NCBI RefSeq assembly: GCF_024814375.1
Contig: NZ_JANUXX010000001.1
Location: 310,001 to 374,000, forward strand
Direction: 5' to 3'
Length of the DNA stretch: 64,000 nucleotides
Source: Streptococcus sciuri
Lineage (GTDB): Bacteria > Bacillota > Bacilli > Lactobacillales > Streptococcaceae
The stretch's first letter is position 1. Each line of letters begins with the position of its first letter. The notes below the pieces were generated by a model. The model searched no databases and was not told the origin of the DNA. It was given only the letters and a program-made list of their open reading frames with translations. Both the position numbers and the translations under genes were made by a program. Shown in pieces: positions 18,764 to 27,588 of the stretch.

Positions 18764-19324
18764 AATCGATCTTGGTACAATGAGAAATAATGCTGTTATA
18801 AAAACAGACCACATCATAGCAGAAGGTAAAAATGTCAATGTCAAAATTAAACCAACCACCTTAATTGCAACATCTAAAGCCATGACTTTATCATTATGAT
18901 TTATGATAATCTCTCGATCCTTATCATGATGAATTGAAACTTTTGATAACTCATCGTACATCCAAACATTCGTGAGGGTTACAAGCAAAACAATAATACC
19001 ATAAACTGCCTGCCCAACAGGGTTATAAAAATCAGAAGCTACGATGATAGTGACATAAGGAAAGAAAGAAGCAAAAAACAACAACAGTATGGAAATCCAA
19101 ACCAATTTATTGTTGATCTGTTTAACCCCATCCCAAGAACGGTGCATGTTGACCCACATAGTTCCTAACCAAAAAAAGGAAATCGTATAGGCAAGAAAAT
19201 TCATGCGCAAATTCCAAAAACCTTGCCAAGATATATGCTCTGGCTTTTCAAGCTCTAAGACCAAGATCGTCATAATAATCGCTAAAACAGCATCTGTAAA
19301 AGCCACAAGACGTTCTTTATTCAT
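18755..19324 (-). CDS. TMEM175 family (DUF1211) membrane protein
   Basis: 189 aa with about five or six membrane spans. Seen: the family's first-helix signature, here RLVAFTDAVLAIIMTILVLE (the F-[ST]-D core), followed by further spans including LAYTISFFWLGTMWVNMH. Known: bacterial TMEM175 proteins are potassium-permeable channels built as tetramers of such units; the lysosomal family member has two repeats. The physiological role in streptococci is not known. AAGGAG precedes the ATG. Confidence 0.85.
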   Translation of the reverse strand: MNKERLVAFTDAVLAIIMTILVLELEKPEHISWQGFWNLRMNFLAYTISFFWLGTMWVNMHRSWDGVKQINNKLVWISILLLFFASFFPYVTIIVASDFYNPVGQAVYGIIVLLVTLTNVWMYDELSKVSIHHDKDREIIINHNDKVMALDVAIKVVGLILTLTFLPSAMMWSVFITALFLIVPRSIKD

Positions 19325-19420
19325 CCTTGATTGCGTCTCCTTAGAATTTTATTTGACTTAAAACTATAGTACTTAGTTAAAATGAAAATCTCTTTTCACA
19401 TTCTAAATAAGCAAATACTT

Positions 19421-19759
19421 TTATTTTAATTTTTCAAAATGCAAATGAACCGCTAAACGATCTGAGTAACCATTGCGCTCTAAATCACGCTGTAAACGAT
19501 AGGCAATGTAATGCTCCGCTATGGTAATATAGCCTGCATCTAACAAACGATTCTCCACCAAAGACTGTACCATGCTAATCGTTGGGCGCTCTACTTGTGC
19601 TTCTTGCAAATCAATAACAACTTTTTTAGTTACTTGCGCTAACTCTTTACGAAAGGAATCATCCAGCACATAAACTGTTTGTGCAGCTTTCAAAATAGCT
19701 TGATAAATCTTGTCGGCATCAAATTCAACAACTTGACCATTTCGTTTTGTTATTTGCAT
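19421..19759 (-). CDS. Stand-alone ATP-cone domain protein
   Basis: 112 aa from the ATG at 19757-19759, which has GGGGGAG upstream. Seen: almost the whole protein is one ATP-cone (KRNGQVVEFDADKIYQAILKA, VERPTISMVQSLVENRLLDA, YITIAEHYIAYR). This is the nucleotide-sensing module normally fused to class I/III ribonucleotide reductase large subunits or NrdR. No catalytic domain or NrdR zinc ribbon is attached and no nrd gene is adjacent. A regulator or a cut-off NrdD start are both possible; a clean start and stop favour a real small gene. Confidence 0.75.
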   Translation of the reverse strand: MQITKRNGQVVEFDADKIYQAILKAAQTVYVLDDSFRKELAQVTKKVVIDLQEAQVERPTISMVQSLVENRLLDAGYITIAEHYIAYRLQRDLERNGYSDRLAVHLHFEKLK

Positions 19760-19868
19760 AAACACTCCCCCAATCCTAGTTTTTCTGTCTATAAATTTAT
19801 TATTCAAATGTTTCCATCATTTGTCAAGTTTCAACATTGAAAAAGATTGAAAACTTAAATATAAGCAC

Positions 19869-20798
19869 TTAATAATCTGGACGAAGGACACCTGTCACAT
19901 AATGAGGACCTTTGGTATTTCCTAAAACAACCCTAATAATCTTATCCGCTTCCTCTTCAGTACATGACACTAAAGGAAGGCGAAGAGGCCCGACATCAAA
20001 TCCCAAATAATTAAGAACTGCTTTCACTGGAGCAGGGCTAGCTACAGAAAAGAGCGCATTGACCTTTGGTAGAAACTGACGTTGAATCTTAGCTGCTTTT
20101 TTAATGTCGCCAATTTCAATTGCGTTTAACATTTCATACATCTCATCACCATTGGTATGTGAGGCAACACTTATAACACCGTCAGCTCCTAAATTCATAG
20201 CATGAAAAGCTTCGCCATCCTCACCTGTATAAACAAGAAAATCATCAGGCTTGTTTTCAATCAAATATGCCATATTATCTAAGGAGGTACATTCCTTAAC
20301 TCCTATGATATTAGGATGATCAGCTAGGCGTAAAATAGTATCAGGTGCTAATTCAACGACCACACGCCCTGGGATATTATAGATGATGATAGGTAGATGA
20401 CTTGCATCTGCAATTGCCTTGAAGTGTTGGTAAAGCCCCTCTTGAGTAGGTTTGTTGTAGTAAGGAACGATAGCAAGACCCGCTGCAAAGCCACCAAATT
20501 CAGCTACTTCCTTTGCAAAATCTACTGAGTCTCTCGTATCATTAGTACCAACACCTGCAATCAAAGGAACACGCCCTGCTACTATCTTTTGCACTGCTGC
20601 AAAAAGCTCTAACTCCTCATCATGCGTTAATGTTGGACTTTCAGCTGTTGTTCCTGCTAGTAACAAAGCTTCTGTGTGGTGTGCTAACAAATGTTCAATT
20701 AACTTTGGAAGTGCGTCAAAATTGATTGAACCATCTTCATTGAATGGTGTCACCAAAGCTGTAATCAACTTTATATTTTTTAAATTCTGAATTGACAT
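19869..20798 (-). CDS. dapA: 4-hydroxy-tetrahydrodipicolinate synthase
   Basis: 309 aa from the ATG at 20796-20798; the open extension upstream overlaps asd and is not used. Condenses pyruvate with aspartate semialdehyde in lysine/diaminopimelate synthesis. Seen: [16 protein letters not shown], the catalytic tyrosine in IIIYNIPGR, and the Schiff-base lysine in IIGVKECTS. It follows asd by 34 bases, so substrate-producing and substrate-using enzymes are co-transcribed. Confidence 0.94.
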   Translation of the reverse strand: MSIQNLKNIKLITALVTPFNEDGSINFDALPKLIEHLLAHHTEALLLAGTTAESPTLTHDEELELFAAVQKIVAGRVPLIAGVGTNDTRDSVDFAKEVAEFGGFAAGLAIVPYYNKPTQEGLYQHFKAIADASHLPIIIYNIPGRVVVELAPDTILRLADHPNIIGVKECTSLDNMAYLIENKPDDFLVYTGEDGEAFHAMNLGADGVISVASHTNGDEMYEMLNAIEIGDIKKAAKIQRQFLPKVNALFSVASPAPVKAVLNYLGFDVGPLRLPLVSCTEEEADKIIRVVLGNTKGPHYVTGVLRPDY

Positions 20799-20832
20799 AG
20801 ATTTCTCTTTTCTATTGTTCCAAATATCCCCA

Positions 20833-21909
20833 TCATTCCAATGGGAATTTAAGATCTTTTGTTGGGTGAACAAGATTGCGTTCGTGCAATGTCTCTGCAA
20901 TTTGGACAGAATTCCAAGCAGCACCCTTTAATAAATTATCAGAAACCACCCACATATGAATACCTTTAGGGGCATCCAAATCTTTTCTGATACGTCCAAC
21001 AAAAGTCTCACGTTTACCGACAGCATTAACTGCTTGGGGATAAATTTGTTGTGAGGGATTATCCTCCACTATTGCTCCTGGGAAGCTTGCAATCGCTTCT
21101 TTGACTTGATCAATTGGAGCTATTACTTTTGTTTCAATATAAACAGACTCAGAATGTGCTGATAGAACTGGGATACGAACACATGTCGCTGAAACCTTGA
21201 TGGCATCATCCTCCATAATTTTCTTGGTTTCGTTGGTCATTTTCATCTCTTCATAAGTATAGTCGTTGTCTGTAAAAACATCAATTTGAGCAAGAGCATT
21301 AAAAGCGATTGGGTAATGCTTTTTATCCCCACCTGCTGGCAAAATATCAGCTTTCAAATCTTTAGGGTTAACACCATCAACTACTGCCTCTCTCAATTCA
21401 CGTTTAGTTTCTTCAATTGCACGAGCTCCTGCACCAGAGACTGCCTGATAGGTCGACACAATGATACGTTCAAGTCCCCACCTTTGACGCACAGGCTCAA
21501 GAGCAACCATCATCTGAATCGTTGAACAATTAGGACAGGCAATAATCCCTTTATGGTCATCTAATGCATGCGCATTAACCTCAGGAACAACAAGAGGTAC
21601 ATTCGGATTTTGACGGAAATGAGATGTATTGTCTACAACGACTGCACCAGCTTTAACAGCATAAGGAGCGTATTTGGCAGATGTTGAACCACCTGCAGAA
21701 AAGAGAGCAATATCCACACCTTCAAAAGAGCTTTCTGTCGTTTCTTCAACTACAATATCTTTTCCTTTAAACTGTAATGTTTTTCCTGCGGAACGACTTG
21801 ATGAGAGTAAGCGCAGCTTAGCGATAGGGAGTGTTGATCTCTCCAACTGTTCAATCATTTGTGTCCCCACAGCTCCTGTAGCACCTACAATTGCAACGGT
21901 ATAAGCCAT
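20833..21909 (-). CDS. asd: Aspartate-semialdehyde dehydrogenase
   Basis: 358 aa. Reduces aspartyl phosphate with NADPH to aspartate semialdehyde, the branch point to lysine, threonine and methionine. Seen: the nucleotide loop [10 protein letters not shown], the active-site cysteine in [10 protein letters not shown], and [16 protein letters not shown] precedes the ATG. Its own promoter lies at 21966-21994, downstream of the terminated asd small RNA. Confidence 0.95.
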   Translation of the reverse strand: MAYTVAIVGATGAVGTQMIEQLERSTLPIAKLRLLSSSRSAGKTLQFKGKDIVVEETTESSFEGVDIALFSAGGSTSAKYAPYAVKAGAVVVDNTSHFRQNPNVPLVVPEVNAHALDDHKGIIACPNCSTIQMMVALEPVRQRWGLERIIVSTYQAVSGAGARAIEETKRELREAVVDGVNPKDLKADILPAGGDKKHYPIAFNALAQIDVFTDNDYTYEEMKMTNETKKIMEDDAIKVSATCVRIPVLSAHSESVYIETKVIAPIDQVKEAIASFPGAIVEDNPSQQIYPQAVNAVGKRETFVGRIRKDLDAPKGIHMWVVSDNLLKGAAWNSVQIAETLHERNLVHPTKDLKFPLE

Positions 21910-21965
21910 AAAACTACCTCCGAAATCCCTTTGACATCAAAATTTTCTAAAATTATAATAACACC

Positions 21966-21994
21966 ATTATACTACTTTTGACTACAATTGAAAA
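21966..21994 (-). promoter_or_regulatory. asd-dapA promoter
   Basis: Minus-strand TTTTCA (21989-21994) and TATAAT (21966-21971), spacer 17 bp. It lies between the asd RNA terminator and the asd gene, so the mRNA need not pass through the small RNA. Confidence 0.5.
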
Positions 21995-22019
21995 GACTGA
22001 AAACAGTAAAAATGCTAAC

Positions 22020-22163
22020 AAAAAAAGCTGAGAGAAACTCTCAGCACATGGGCACTTCTCAGTGTGGTTAGTAGGTTCACACAACTAACCAAAGTCCGCT
22101 CCTGCGTTAATGACCTCCCTTAACGAAAGTGGCAATACAATACCACTCATCGACTCATCGCAT
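22020..22163 (-). ncRNA. asd RNA motif small RNA
   Basis: Upstream of asd on the same strand is a compact structured transcript. It has an extended -10 at its head and several helices, for example GGTTAG / CTAACC and GTTAAGG / CATTAAC-like pairs. A perfect terminator stem GCTGAGAG-TTT-CTCTCAGC followed by T7 ends it. Position, length of about 145 bases and lineage match the published asd RNA motif of lactic acid bacteria, seen in S. pyogenes as a separate RNA of about 170 bases. Function unknown. Because it ends before the asd promoter, it looks trans-acting or attenuator-like. Confidence 0.75.
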
Positions 22164-22169
22164 GAACTC

Positions 22170-22178
22170 ATTATAACA
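22170..22178 (-). promoter_or_regulatory. Promoter of the asd small RNA
   Basis: Minus-strand extended -10 TGTTATAAT (hexamer 22170-22175). The predicted start is near 22163. Confidence 0.6.
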
Positions 22179-22199
22179 TATTTTTTCTATCTTGACTAC

Positions 22200-23780
22200 T
22201 TATAAAAGTGGTGCAATCGTTTTAACAAGAGAACCTGCTATTTTTTGATATAATGGTCGCTCTTTTAACATCTTTATAGTGACCAACTCCGACTTTTCTT
22301 GTGTATCTAAAAAGTCTGCATAGATATCCTTAATAGCATCAACCTTGTACATATAGGTAGCACATTCAAAATGGTGATATAAACTACGGTAATCAAGGTT
22401 AATTGTTCCTACCACAGCTTTGCTATGATCGCTAACAAAGACTTTAGCATGCACAAATCCAGGTGTATATTGATAAATTTTCACTCCAGAATTCATAAGT
22501 TGGCGATAGTAAGTCTTTGCCAAATAGTAAGCCATTGGTTTATCTGGGATACCTGGCATGATGATACGGACATCTACACCCCGTTCAGCAGCAAAACGTA
22601 TAGCGTGTTCCAACTCACTGTCTAAAATGAGATAAGGTGTCATGATGTAAACATATCGCCTAGCATGGTTTAAAATATCAATATAGACATTCTCACCGAC
22701 TTTATCTTGATCAAGCGGTGAGTCTGCATAAGGAATAACATAGCCACTTGTATCTGGCAAAATATCATGTTCTACCAGATAAGGTTTTACAGTCATTTCA
22801 AGAAGTTCACGCTCTGTCGTAGACCATAACTGTAAAAAAATTAGCAAGAAACTGTCCACTGCGTCACCCTTTAGCTTAATAGCTGTATCTTTCCAATGTC
22901 CAAAGCGATTGATAACATTGATATATTCATCAGCCAGATTCACACCGCCTGTATAAGCAACCTCACCATCAATGATAGCAATTTTGCGGTGGTCACGATA
23001 ATTATAGTAAGTCGATAAGAATGGCATTACAGGTGAGAAAGACTTGGCTTTGATACCAATTGCCTCAAGTCTCTTAACATAGTCAGTTGATAGTTTAGTA
23101 ATCTCAACTAATCCATCATACATAACACGCACTTCAACACCTTCAGAAACTTTTCGTTCTAAAATATTTAAAATTTCTCCCCACATAATACCCTCATCGA
23201 TGATGAAAAACTCAAGGAAAATGTATTTTTTAGCATTTAGAAGTTCCTTTTTAAAGTCACTAAAAAAATGCTCTCCTAGTGGAAAATAGATAACCTGAGT
23301 GTTTTGATAAGCAGGGAAATTACCTCGACTTTTTTCAAAATAACGTACCAAATGGTAAGTCGTTGAAGTACTACTCTTTAAAGCTGTCAAAATCTCAGGT
23401 TTTGTCTGTAAAAACTGAGCAGACTCTTCTGTCACAACCTCAATACGCCTTTTGAGTTCACGATAGCCAAGATCAAGTCGTGTATAAAGGAGCAGAGCAG
23501 AGCCCAAAAGAGGCGCTATCATAATCAAAATAAGCCATGTCACACGCGATAGAGCATCCATTGCACCATTGATGAGGTAAAAAATAGCTAAGAGTGACAA
23601 AAGACGTTCGATAATAAAGAACCATGTACGATACTGATCCAACCATATATATGCTTTTGCTATAAAGACGATTTGCAAAAACAAAAGCAAAATAATCAAT
23701 ATCAATCGACTAAATAATATTCGCTCAAGTCCGCGCTGTCCTTTTTTCAATAGATAAATAGGTTTTGATTTGGATACGAT
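22200..23780 (-). CDS. cls: Cardiolipin synthase
   Basis: About 527 aa. Seen: a hydrophobic N-terminus with two or three membrane spans, then two phospholipase-D HKD motifs (HRKIAIIDGEVAYTGGVNLA and HAKVFVSDHSKAVVGTINLD). Known: joins phosphatidylglycerol molecules to make cardiolipin at the membrane. Start is unusual: an open frame reaches a TTG at 23831, but that lies in the -10 box. The strong site AAGGAGGA at 23788-23795 points to an ATC at 23778-23780 with no ATG, GTG or TTG in range; the next in-frame TTG (23750) lacks a ribosome site. I place the start at the ATC provisionally. Confidence 0.85.
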   Translation of the reverse strand: MVSKSKPIYLLKKGQRGLERILFSRLILIILLLFLQIVFIAKAYIWLDQYRTWFFIIERLLSLLAIFYLINGAMDALSRVTWLILIMIAPLLGSALLLYTRLDLGYRELKRRIEVVTEESAQFLQTKPEILTALKSSTSTTYHLVRYFEKSRGNFPAYQNTQVIYFPLGEHFFSDFKKELLNAKKYIFLEFFIIDEGIMWGEILNILERKVSEGVEVRVMYDGLVEITKLSTDYVKRLEAIGIKAKSFSPVMPFLSTYYNYRDHRKIAIIDGEVAYTGGVNLADEYINVINRFGHWKDTAIKLKGDAVDSFLLIFLQLWSTTERELLEMTVKPYLVEHDILPDTSGYVIPYADSPLDQDKVGENVYIDILNHARRYVYIMTPYLILDSELEHAIRFAAERGVDVRIIMPGIPDKPMAYYLAKTYYRQLMNSGVKIYQYTPGFVHAKVFVSDHSKAVVGTINLDYRSLYHHFECATYMYKVDAIKDIYADFLDTQEKSELVTIKMLKERPLYQKIAGSLVKTIAPLL

Positions 23781-23819
23781 AAGACTATCCTCCTTTTTTA
23801 TAAAAACGATATTGTTTCC

Positions 23820-23830
23820 ATTATAGCACA
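23820..23830 (-). promoter_or_regulatory. cls extended -10 promoter
   Basis: Minus-strand TGTGCTATAAT (hexamer 23820-23825), the same extended -10 form as pfkA. The start near 23813 leaves a leader of about 33 bases containing AAGGAGGA. Confidence 0.6.
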
Positions 23831-23874
23831 AATCGCTAGACTTGTAGCTGCAATCAACTAAAATGTCACAGAAA

Positions 23875-23899
23875 AAAAGTCAAGCTTAGCTTGACTTTT
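23875..23899 (-). terminator. Terminator of fhs
   Basis: AAAAGTCAAGC / GCTTGACTTTT stem with a three-base loop, four bases past the fhs stop, between fhs and the cls promoter. T-rich on the minus strand. Confidence 0.75.
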
Positions 23900-23903
23900 C
23901 TAA

Positions 23904-25574
23904 TTAAAATAGTCCAATAGCTGTTCCATCAGGAGTGATATCCATATTGAGCGCAGCTGGTTTTTTAGGAAGACCAGGCATTGTCATCACATCTCCTGTC
24001 AATGCAACGATAAATCCAGCACCTATTTTGGGAACAAATTCACGAATCGTAATAGCAAAATCTGTAGGCGCTCCTAGCTGACTTGGGTTATCAGAAAAGC
24101 TGTATTGCGTTTTGGCCATACAAACTGGCAATTTATCCCAACCGAATTGGGCAAACTGTTTTAATTGTGTTTTGGCTTTTTTACCAAAGATAACTTTGTC
24201 ACCGCCATAGATTTCAGTCACAATTTTAGTGACTTTTTCTTCGAGAGAATCTTCGTCTGAATAAAGGCGCTCGTACTCGGCATTGCCATTTTCAACAGCA
24301 TTAACAACAGCGTTAGCAAGGTTGATACCACCGTCAGGACCATTTGCCCAAACACTAGCAAGTTCTACTGGAACGTCAATTTCAGCACAAAGTTCTTTAA
24401 GCACAGCAATTTCAGCTTCAGTATCTGCAACAAATTCATTAATTGCTACGACTGCTGGTAGGCCAAATTTACGAACATTTTCAACGTGACGTTTAAGGTT
24501 AGCAAATCCAGTGCGAACCGCTTCAACATTTTCTTTGCCAAGGTCTGTTTTAGCTACACCACCATGCATTTTAAGGGCACGAATTGTGGCAACAATAACA
24601 ACAGCATCTGGTGTTGTTGGAAGATTTGGTGTTTTAATATCAAGGAATTTTTCAGCACCAAGATCAGCACCAAATCCCGCTTCTGTAATTGTGTAATCAG
24701 CTAAACGAAGCGCTGTTGCTGTTGCAAGAACAGAGTTACAACCATGAGCAATGTTGGCAAATGGACCGCCGTGAACAAAAGCTGGTGTTCCGTAAATAGT
24801 TTGAACAAGGTTTGGTTTGATAGCGTCTTTAAGGATAAGTGTCAAAGCACCTTCAACTTTAAGGTCACGAACGTAAACTGGTGTACGATCATAACGGTAA
24901 GCAACCACGATATTTGCCAAACGTTCTTTCAAATCATTAATATCAGTTGCTAAGCATAAAATTGCCATGATTTCTGAGGCAACAGTGATGTCAAAACCAT
25001 CTTCACGTGGAATACCATTAACAGGGCTACCCAAACCAATTGTGACATGACGAAGGGCACGATCATTAAGGTCAACAACACGTTTCCAAATGATACGACG
25101 TTGGTCAATACCAAGCTCATTTCCTTGATGAAGATGATTATCAATTAAGGCAGAAAGGGCATTATTTGCTGTCGTAATCGCATGCATATCACCTGTGAAG
25201 TGGAGATTGATATCTTCCATTGGAAGAACTTGTGCATAACCTCCTCCAGCTGCACCTCCTTTGATCCCCATAACTGGACCAAGGGAGGGTTCACGTAAAG
25301 CAATCATGGTTTTCTTACCCATTTTGTTGAGTGCATCAGCGAGTCCTATAGACATAGTAGACTTTCCTTCACCTGCTGGTGTTGGGTTGATAGCTGTCAC
25401 CAAAATAAGCTTCCCTAGCTTATTTGCTTTTATTTTTTCAATCTTATCAAATGATAATTTTGCTTTATATTTGCCATAAAGTTCCAAATCATCAAAATCA
25501 ATTCCTACTTGTTTAACTACCTCAGCAATAGGTTTTAAGGTCACACTTTGTGCAATTTCAATATCAGATTTCAT
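23904..25574 (-). CDS. fhs: Formate--tetrahydrofolate ligase
   Basis: 556 aa from the ATG at 25572-25574 (AGAGGTG upstream); the longer frame to 25619 crosses the promoter. Makes 10-formyl-tetrahydrofolate from formate, THF and ATP, feeding purine and fMet-tRNA synthesis. Seen: the P-loop-like [33 protein letters not shown], and the C-terminal [17 protein letters not shown]. Monocistronic, with its own terminator. Confidence 0.96.
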   Translation of the reverse strand: MKSDIEIAQSVTLKPIAEVVKQVGIDFDDLELYGKYKAKLSFDKIEKIKANKLGKLILVTAINPTPAGEGKSTMSIGLADALNKMGKKTMIALREPSLGPVMGIKGGAAGGGYAQVLPMEDINLHFTGDMHAITTANNALSALIDNHLHQGNELGIDQRRIIWKRVVDLNDRALRHVTIGLGSPVNGIPREDGFDITVASEIMAILCLATDINDLKERLANIVVAYRYDRTPVYVRDLKVEGALTLILKDAIKPNLVQTIYGTPAFVHGGPFANIAHGCNSVLATATALRLADYTITEAGFGADLGAEKFLDIKTPNLPTTPDAVVIVATIRALKMHGGVAKTDLGKENVEAVRTGFANLKRHVENVRKFGLPAVVAINEFVADTEAEIAVLKELCAEIDVPVELASVWANGPDGGINLANAVVNAVENGNAEYERLYSDEDSLEEKVTKIVTEIYGGDKVIFGKKAKTQLKQFAQFGWDKLPVCMAKTQYSFSDNPSQLGAPTDFAITIREFVPKIGAGFIVALTGDVMTMPGLPKKPAALNMDITPDGTAIGLF

Positions 25575-25601
25575 TCGACACCTCTCTATCTTTATAGTTT
25601 T

Positions 25602-25610
25602 ATTATAACA
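25602..25610 (-). promoter_or_regulatory. fhs extended -10 promoter
   Basis: Minus-strand TGTTATAAT (hexamer 25602-25607). The predicted start near 25595 gives a leader of about 21 bases. Confidence 0.55.
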
Positions 25611-25622
25611 AACATCCATAAT

Positions 25623-25664
25623 AAACGCACGTTTTTTATGGATTATATTTAAACGTTCGTTATT
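25623..25664 (-). promoter_or_regulatory. Possible paired PurR boxes upstream of fhs
   Basis: Minus-strand AATAACGAACGTTT (25651-25664) and AAAAACGTGCGTTT (25623-25636), 14 bp apart. The first fits the streptococcal/lactococcal PurBox core CGAAC; the second is degenerate. Known: fhs belongs to the PurR regulon in related lactic acid bacteria. Tentative. Confidence 0.3.
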
Positions 25665-25697
25665 TTATTCATCACACTTTTCCTTTTGGCTAAATAC

Positions 25698-25726
25698 TTT
25701 ACGAATAGATCTTTTTTTGTTACAAT
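25698..25726 (+). promoter_or_regulatory. coaB promoter giving a leaderless transcript
   Basis: TTTACG (25698-25703) and TG-extended TACAAT (25721-25726) with a 17-bp spacer. The -10 ends six bases before the coaB ATG at 25733. The -35 area also holds TACGAATA (25700-25707), identical to the competence cin box. Confidence 0.5.
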
Positions 25727-25732
25727 ATCTCC

Positions 25733-26419
25733 ATGAAAATTTTAATTACTTCTGGTGGAACAACAGAAGAGATTGACCGTGTGAGGGGGATTACTAACCA
25801 TGCTACTGGCGCTCTTGGTAGTCTCATTGCTCAAACCTTTTTAGATAAAGGACACGATGTCACCTTGGTTACAACAAAACAAGCTATCAAACCGTCACAA
25901 CATCCCAACCTTACCGTCAAAATTGTTTCTAATGTTAATCACCTTAAAGAACTACTTGAACCTCTTGTCAAAACACAGGAAGCTATCATTCACAGCATGG
26001 CTGTTTCTGATTACAGTCCTATTTATATGACTGATTTAGAAAGCGTTTGCGAAGCTGATGATCTCACATCTTTTTTGAATCAAAAAAACACAGAAACTAA
26101 AATCTCATCAGATAGCGACTATCAGGTACTCTTTCTCAAAAAAACACCAAAAATTATTTCTCATATCAAAATTTGGAATCCTGATATTCTCCTTATCGGC
26201 TTTAAACTCTTGGTTAATGTCCCAAAAGAAGAACTATTTTGTATTGCTAGAGAAAGTCTCCGACGTAATCAAGCAGACTATATTCTAGCAAATGACTTGG
26301 CAGAAATTGATACAAAACGACATCACGCCTATCTCCTCACTGAAAATACAGCCTTTGAAGCTCATAACAAAAAGGAGATTGCACAACTTATTTACGAGAA
26401 AGTGGTGACTCATGACTAA
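25733..26419 (+). CDS. coaB: Phosphopantothenate--cysteine ligase
   Basis: 228 aa. Second half of the CoaBC pair: joins cysteine to 4'-phosphopantothenate in coenzyme A synthesis. Seen: the N-terminal TSGGTTEEIDRVRGITNHATG, the internal SMAVSDYSP segment, and the ILANDLAEI region. Streptococci encode CoaB and CoaC separately instead of as one fusion. There is no Shine-Dalgarno sequence before the ATG. It overlaps coaC by eight bases. Confidence 0.93.
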   Translation: MKILITSGGTTEEIDRVRGITNHATGALGSLIAQTFLDKGHDVTLVTTKQAIKPSQHPNLTVKIVSNVNHLKELLEPLVKTQEAIIHSMAVSDYSPIYMTDLESVCEADDLTSFLNQKNTETKISSDSDYQVLFLKKTPKIISHIKIWNPDILLIGFKLLVNVPKEELFCIARESLRRNQADYILANDLAEIDTKRHHAYLLTENTAFEAHNKKEIAQLIYEKVVTHD

Positions 26420-26957
26420 AAAAAAGATTATCCTTGCTGTTTCAGGTAGTATTTCTGCTTACAAATCTGCTGATTTAGCCAATCAATTGACACAGTCTGG
26501 CTATGATGTGCAGGTTCTTATGACACAAGCTGCCAGTCAATTTATCACACCACTAACGCTGCAAGTACTCTCTAAAAATACCGTTCATATGAATCTCATG
26601 ACTGAGGAAAATCCCAAAGTCATCAACCATATTGACTTAGCAAAAAGCTGTGACCTTTTTTTGTTAGCACCTGCTTCAGCAAATACTATCGCTCATTTAG
26701 CACACGGATTTGCTGACAATATCGTAACGGCTACAGCGCTGGCTCTTTCCCAAAATGTGCCAAAGATTCTGGCTCCAGCTATGAATACCAAAATGTACGA
26801 CAATCCCATCACCCAGGCGAATTTGTCCCTCCTCAAACAAGCTGGTTTTTGTGAGATAAAACCTCGGGAGAGTTTGCTTGCTTGCGGAGATGTTGGACGT
26901 GGTGCTCTCGCTCATCTCGAGGTCATCATTCAAACTATCAACGATACATTACATTAG
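26412..26957 (+). CDS. coaC: Phosphopantothenoylcysteine decarboxylase
   Basis: 181 aa flavoprotein. Decarboxylates phosphopantothenoylcysteine to 4'-phosphopantetheine. Seen: the FMN-binding start AVSGSISAYKSADL, the conserved PASANTIAHLAHGFADN, the PAMNTKMYDNP loop and the C-terminal LACGDVGRGAL with the active-site cysteine. Overlaps coaB and is followed after 19 bases by the S component gene. Confidence 0.94.
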   Translation: MTKKKIILAVSGSISAYKSADLANQLTQSGYDVQVLMTQAASQFITPLTLQVLSKNTVHMNLMTEENPKVINHIDLAKSCDLFLLAPASANTIAHLAHGFADNIVTATALALSQNVPKILAPAMNTKMYDNPITQANLSLLKQAGFCEIKPRESLLACGDVGRGALAHLEVIIQTINDTLH

Positions 26958-26976
26958 CTACATCTGAGGAGTTCTT

Positions 26977-27540
26977 ATGAAAAAACAAAAATCATATAAC
27001 ATTGCTGTTATAGCTATCTTTTTTGCTATTATGCTTGTCATCCACTTTCTCACGATTTTTATCTTTAATCTCTGGCCTGTTCCAATCAGACCAACCATCG
27101 TTCATATTCCTGTGATTATCGCCTCTATCATCTATGGACCTCGTATCGGAGCAACTTTAGGGGGACTTATGGGCTTACTCAGTATGATTGTCAATACAAC
27201 TATACTTATGCCTTCTAGTTATCTATTTTCTCCCTTTGTTGAGCATGGCAATCTAGCATCCCTTGTCATCGCCTTTTTGCCACGTATATTGATTGGTGTA
27301 TTTCCTTACTATATCGCTAGATTCCTACACGGAAAATTAGCATTAGCGCTAGCAGGAGCTGTTGGTTCTGTGACAAATACCATTTTTGTTCTATTAGGCA
27401 TCTACATTTTCTTTGGACATTTTTACGGCAATGACTTTAAAAATCTCCTTGCTGTCATTCTCTCTGCCAATTCTCTAGTTGAGCTCATTATCTCTATCAT
27501 TCTGACACTGGCTATCGTTCCTGTTTTAAAACAGCGCTAA
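26977..27540 (+). CDS. ECF transporter S component, PanT-like
   Basis: 187 aa with about five or six membrane spans. Seen: an N-terminal basic stretch then AVIAIFFAIMLVIHFL, and PTIVHIPVIIASIIYGPRIG with GGLMGLLSM, as in S components of energy-coupling factor vitamin transporters. The position directly after coaB and coaC makes pantothenate the likely substrate (inference from context). It would share the EcfA-A'-T module coded elsewhere. AGGAG precedes the ATG. Confidence 0.8.
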   Translation: MKKQKSYNIAVIAIFFAIMLVIHFLTIFIFNLWPVPIRPTIVHIPVIIASIIYGPRIGATLGGLMGLLSMIVNTTILMPSSYLFSPFVEHGNLASLVIAFLPRILIGVFPYYIARFLHGKLALALAGAVGSVTNTIFVLLGIYIFFGHFYGNDFKNLLAVILSANSLVELIISIILTLAIVPVLKQR

Positions 27541-27543
27541 CCT

Positions 27544-27588
27544 AAAAAAACTAGTTCTATACGATAATCGTATAGAACTAGTTTTTTT
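27544..27588. terminator. Bidirectional terminator between coaBC and capsule operons
   Basis: A perfect long palindrome, AAAAAAACTAGTTCTATACG and its complement around a short loop, with T7 at each side. It ends both convergent operons. Confidence 0.88.

Noticed and set aside
21910..22199. Lysine riboswitch or T-box before asd
   Set aside because: No L-box core and no T-box specifier or antiterminator sequence; the element ends in its own terminator before a separate asd promoter and fits the asd RNA motif.
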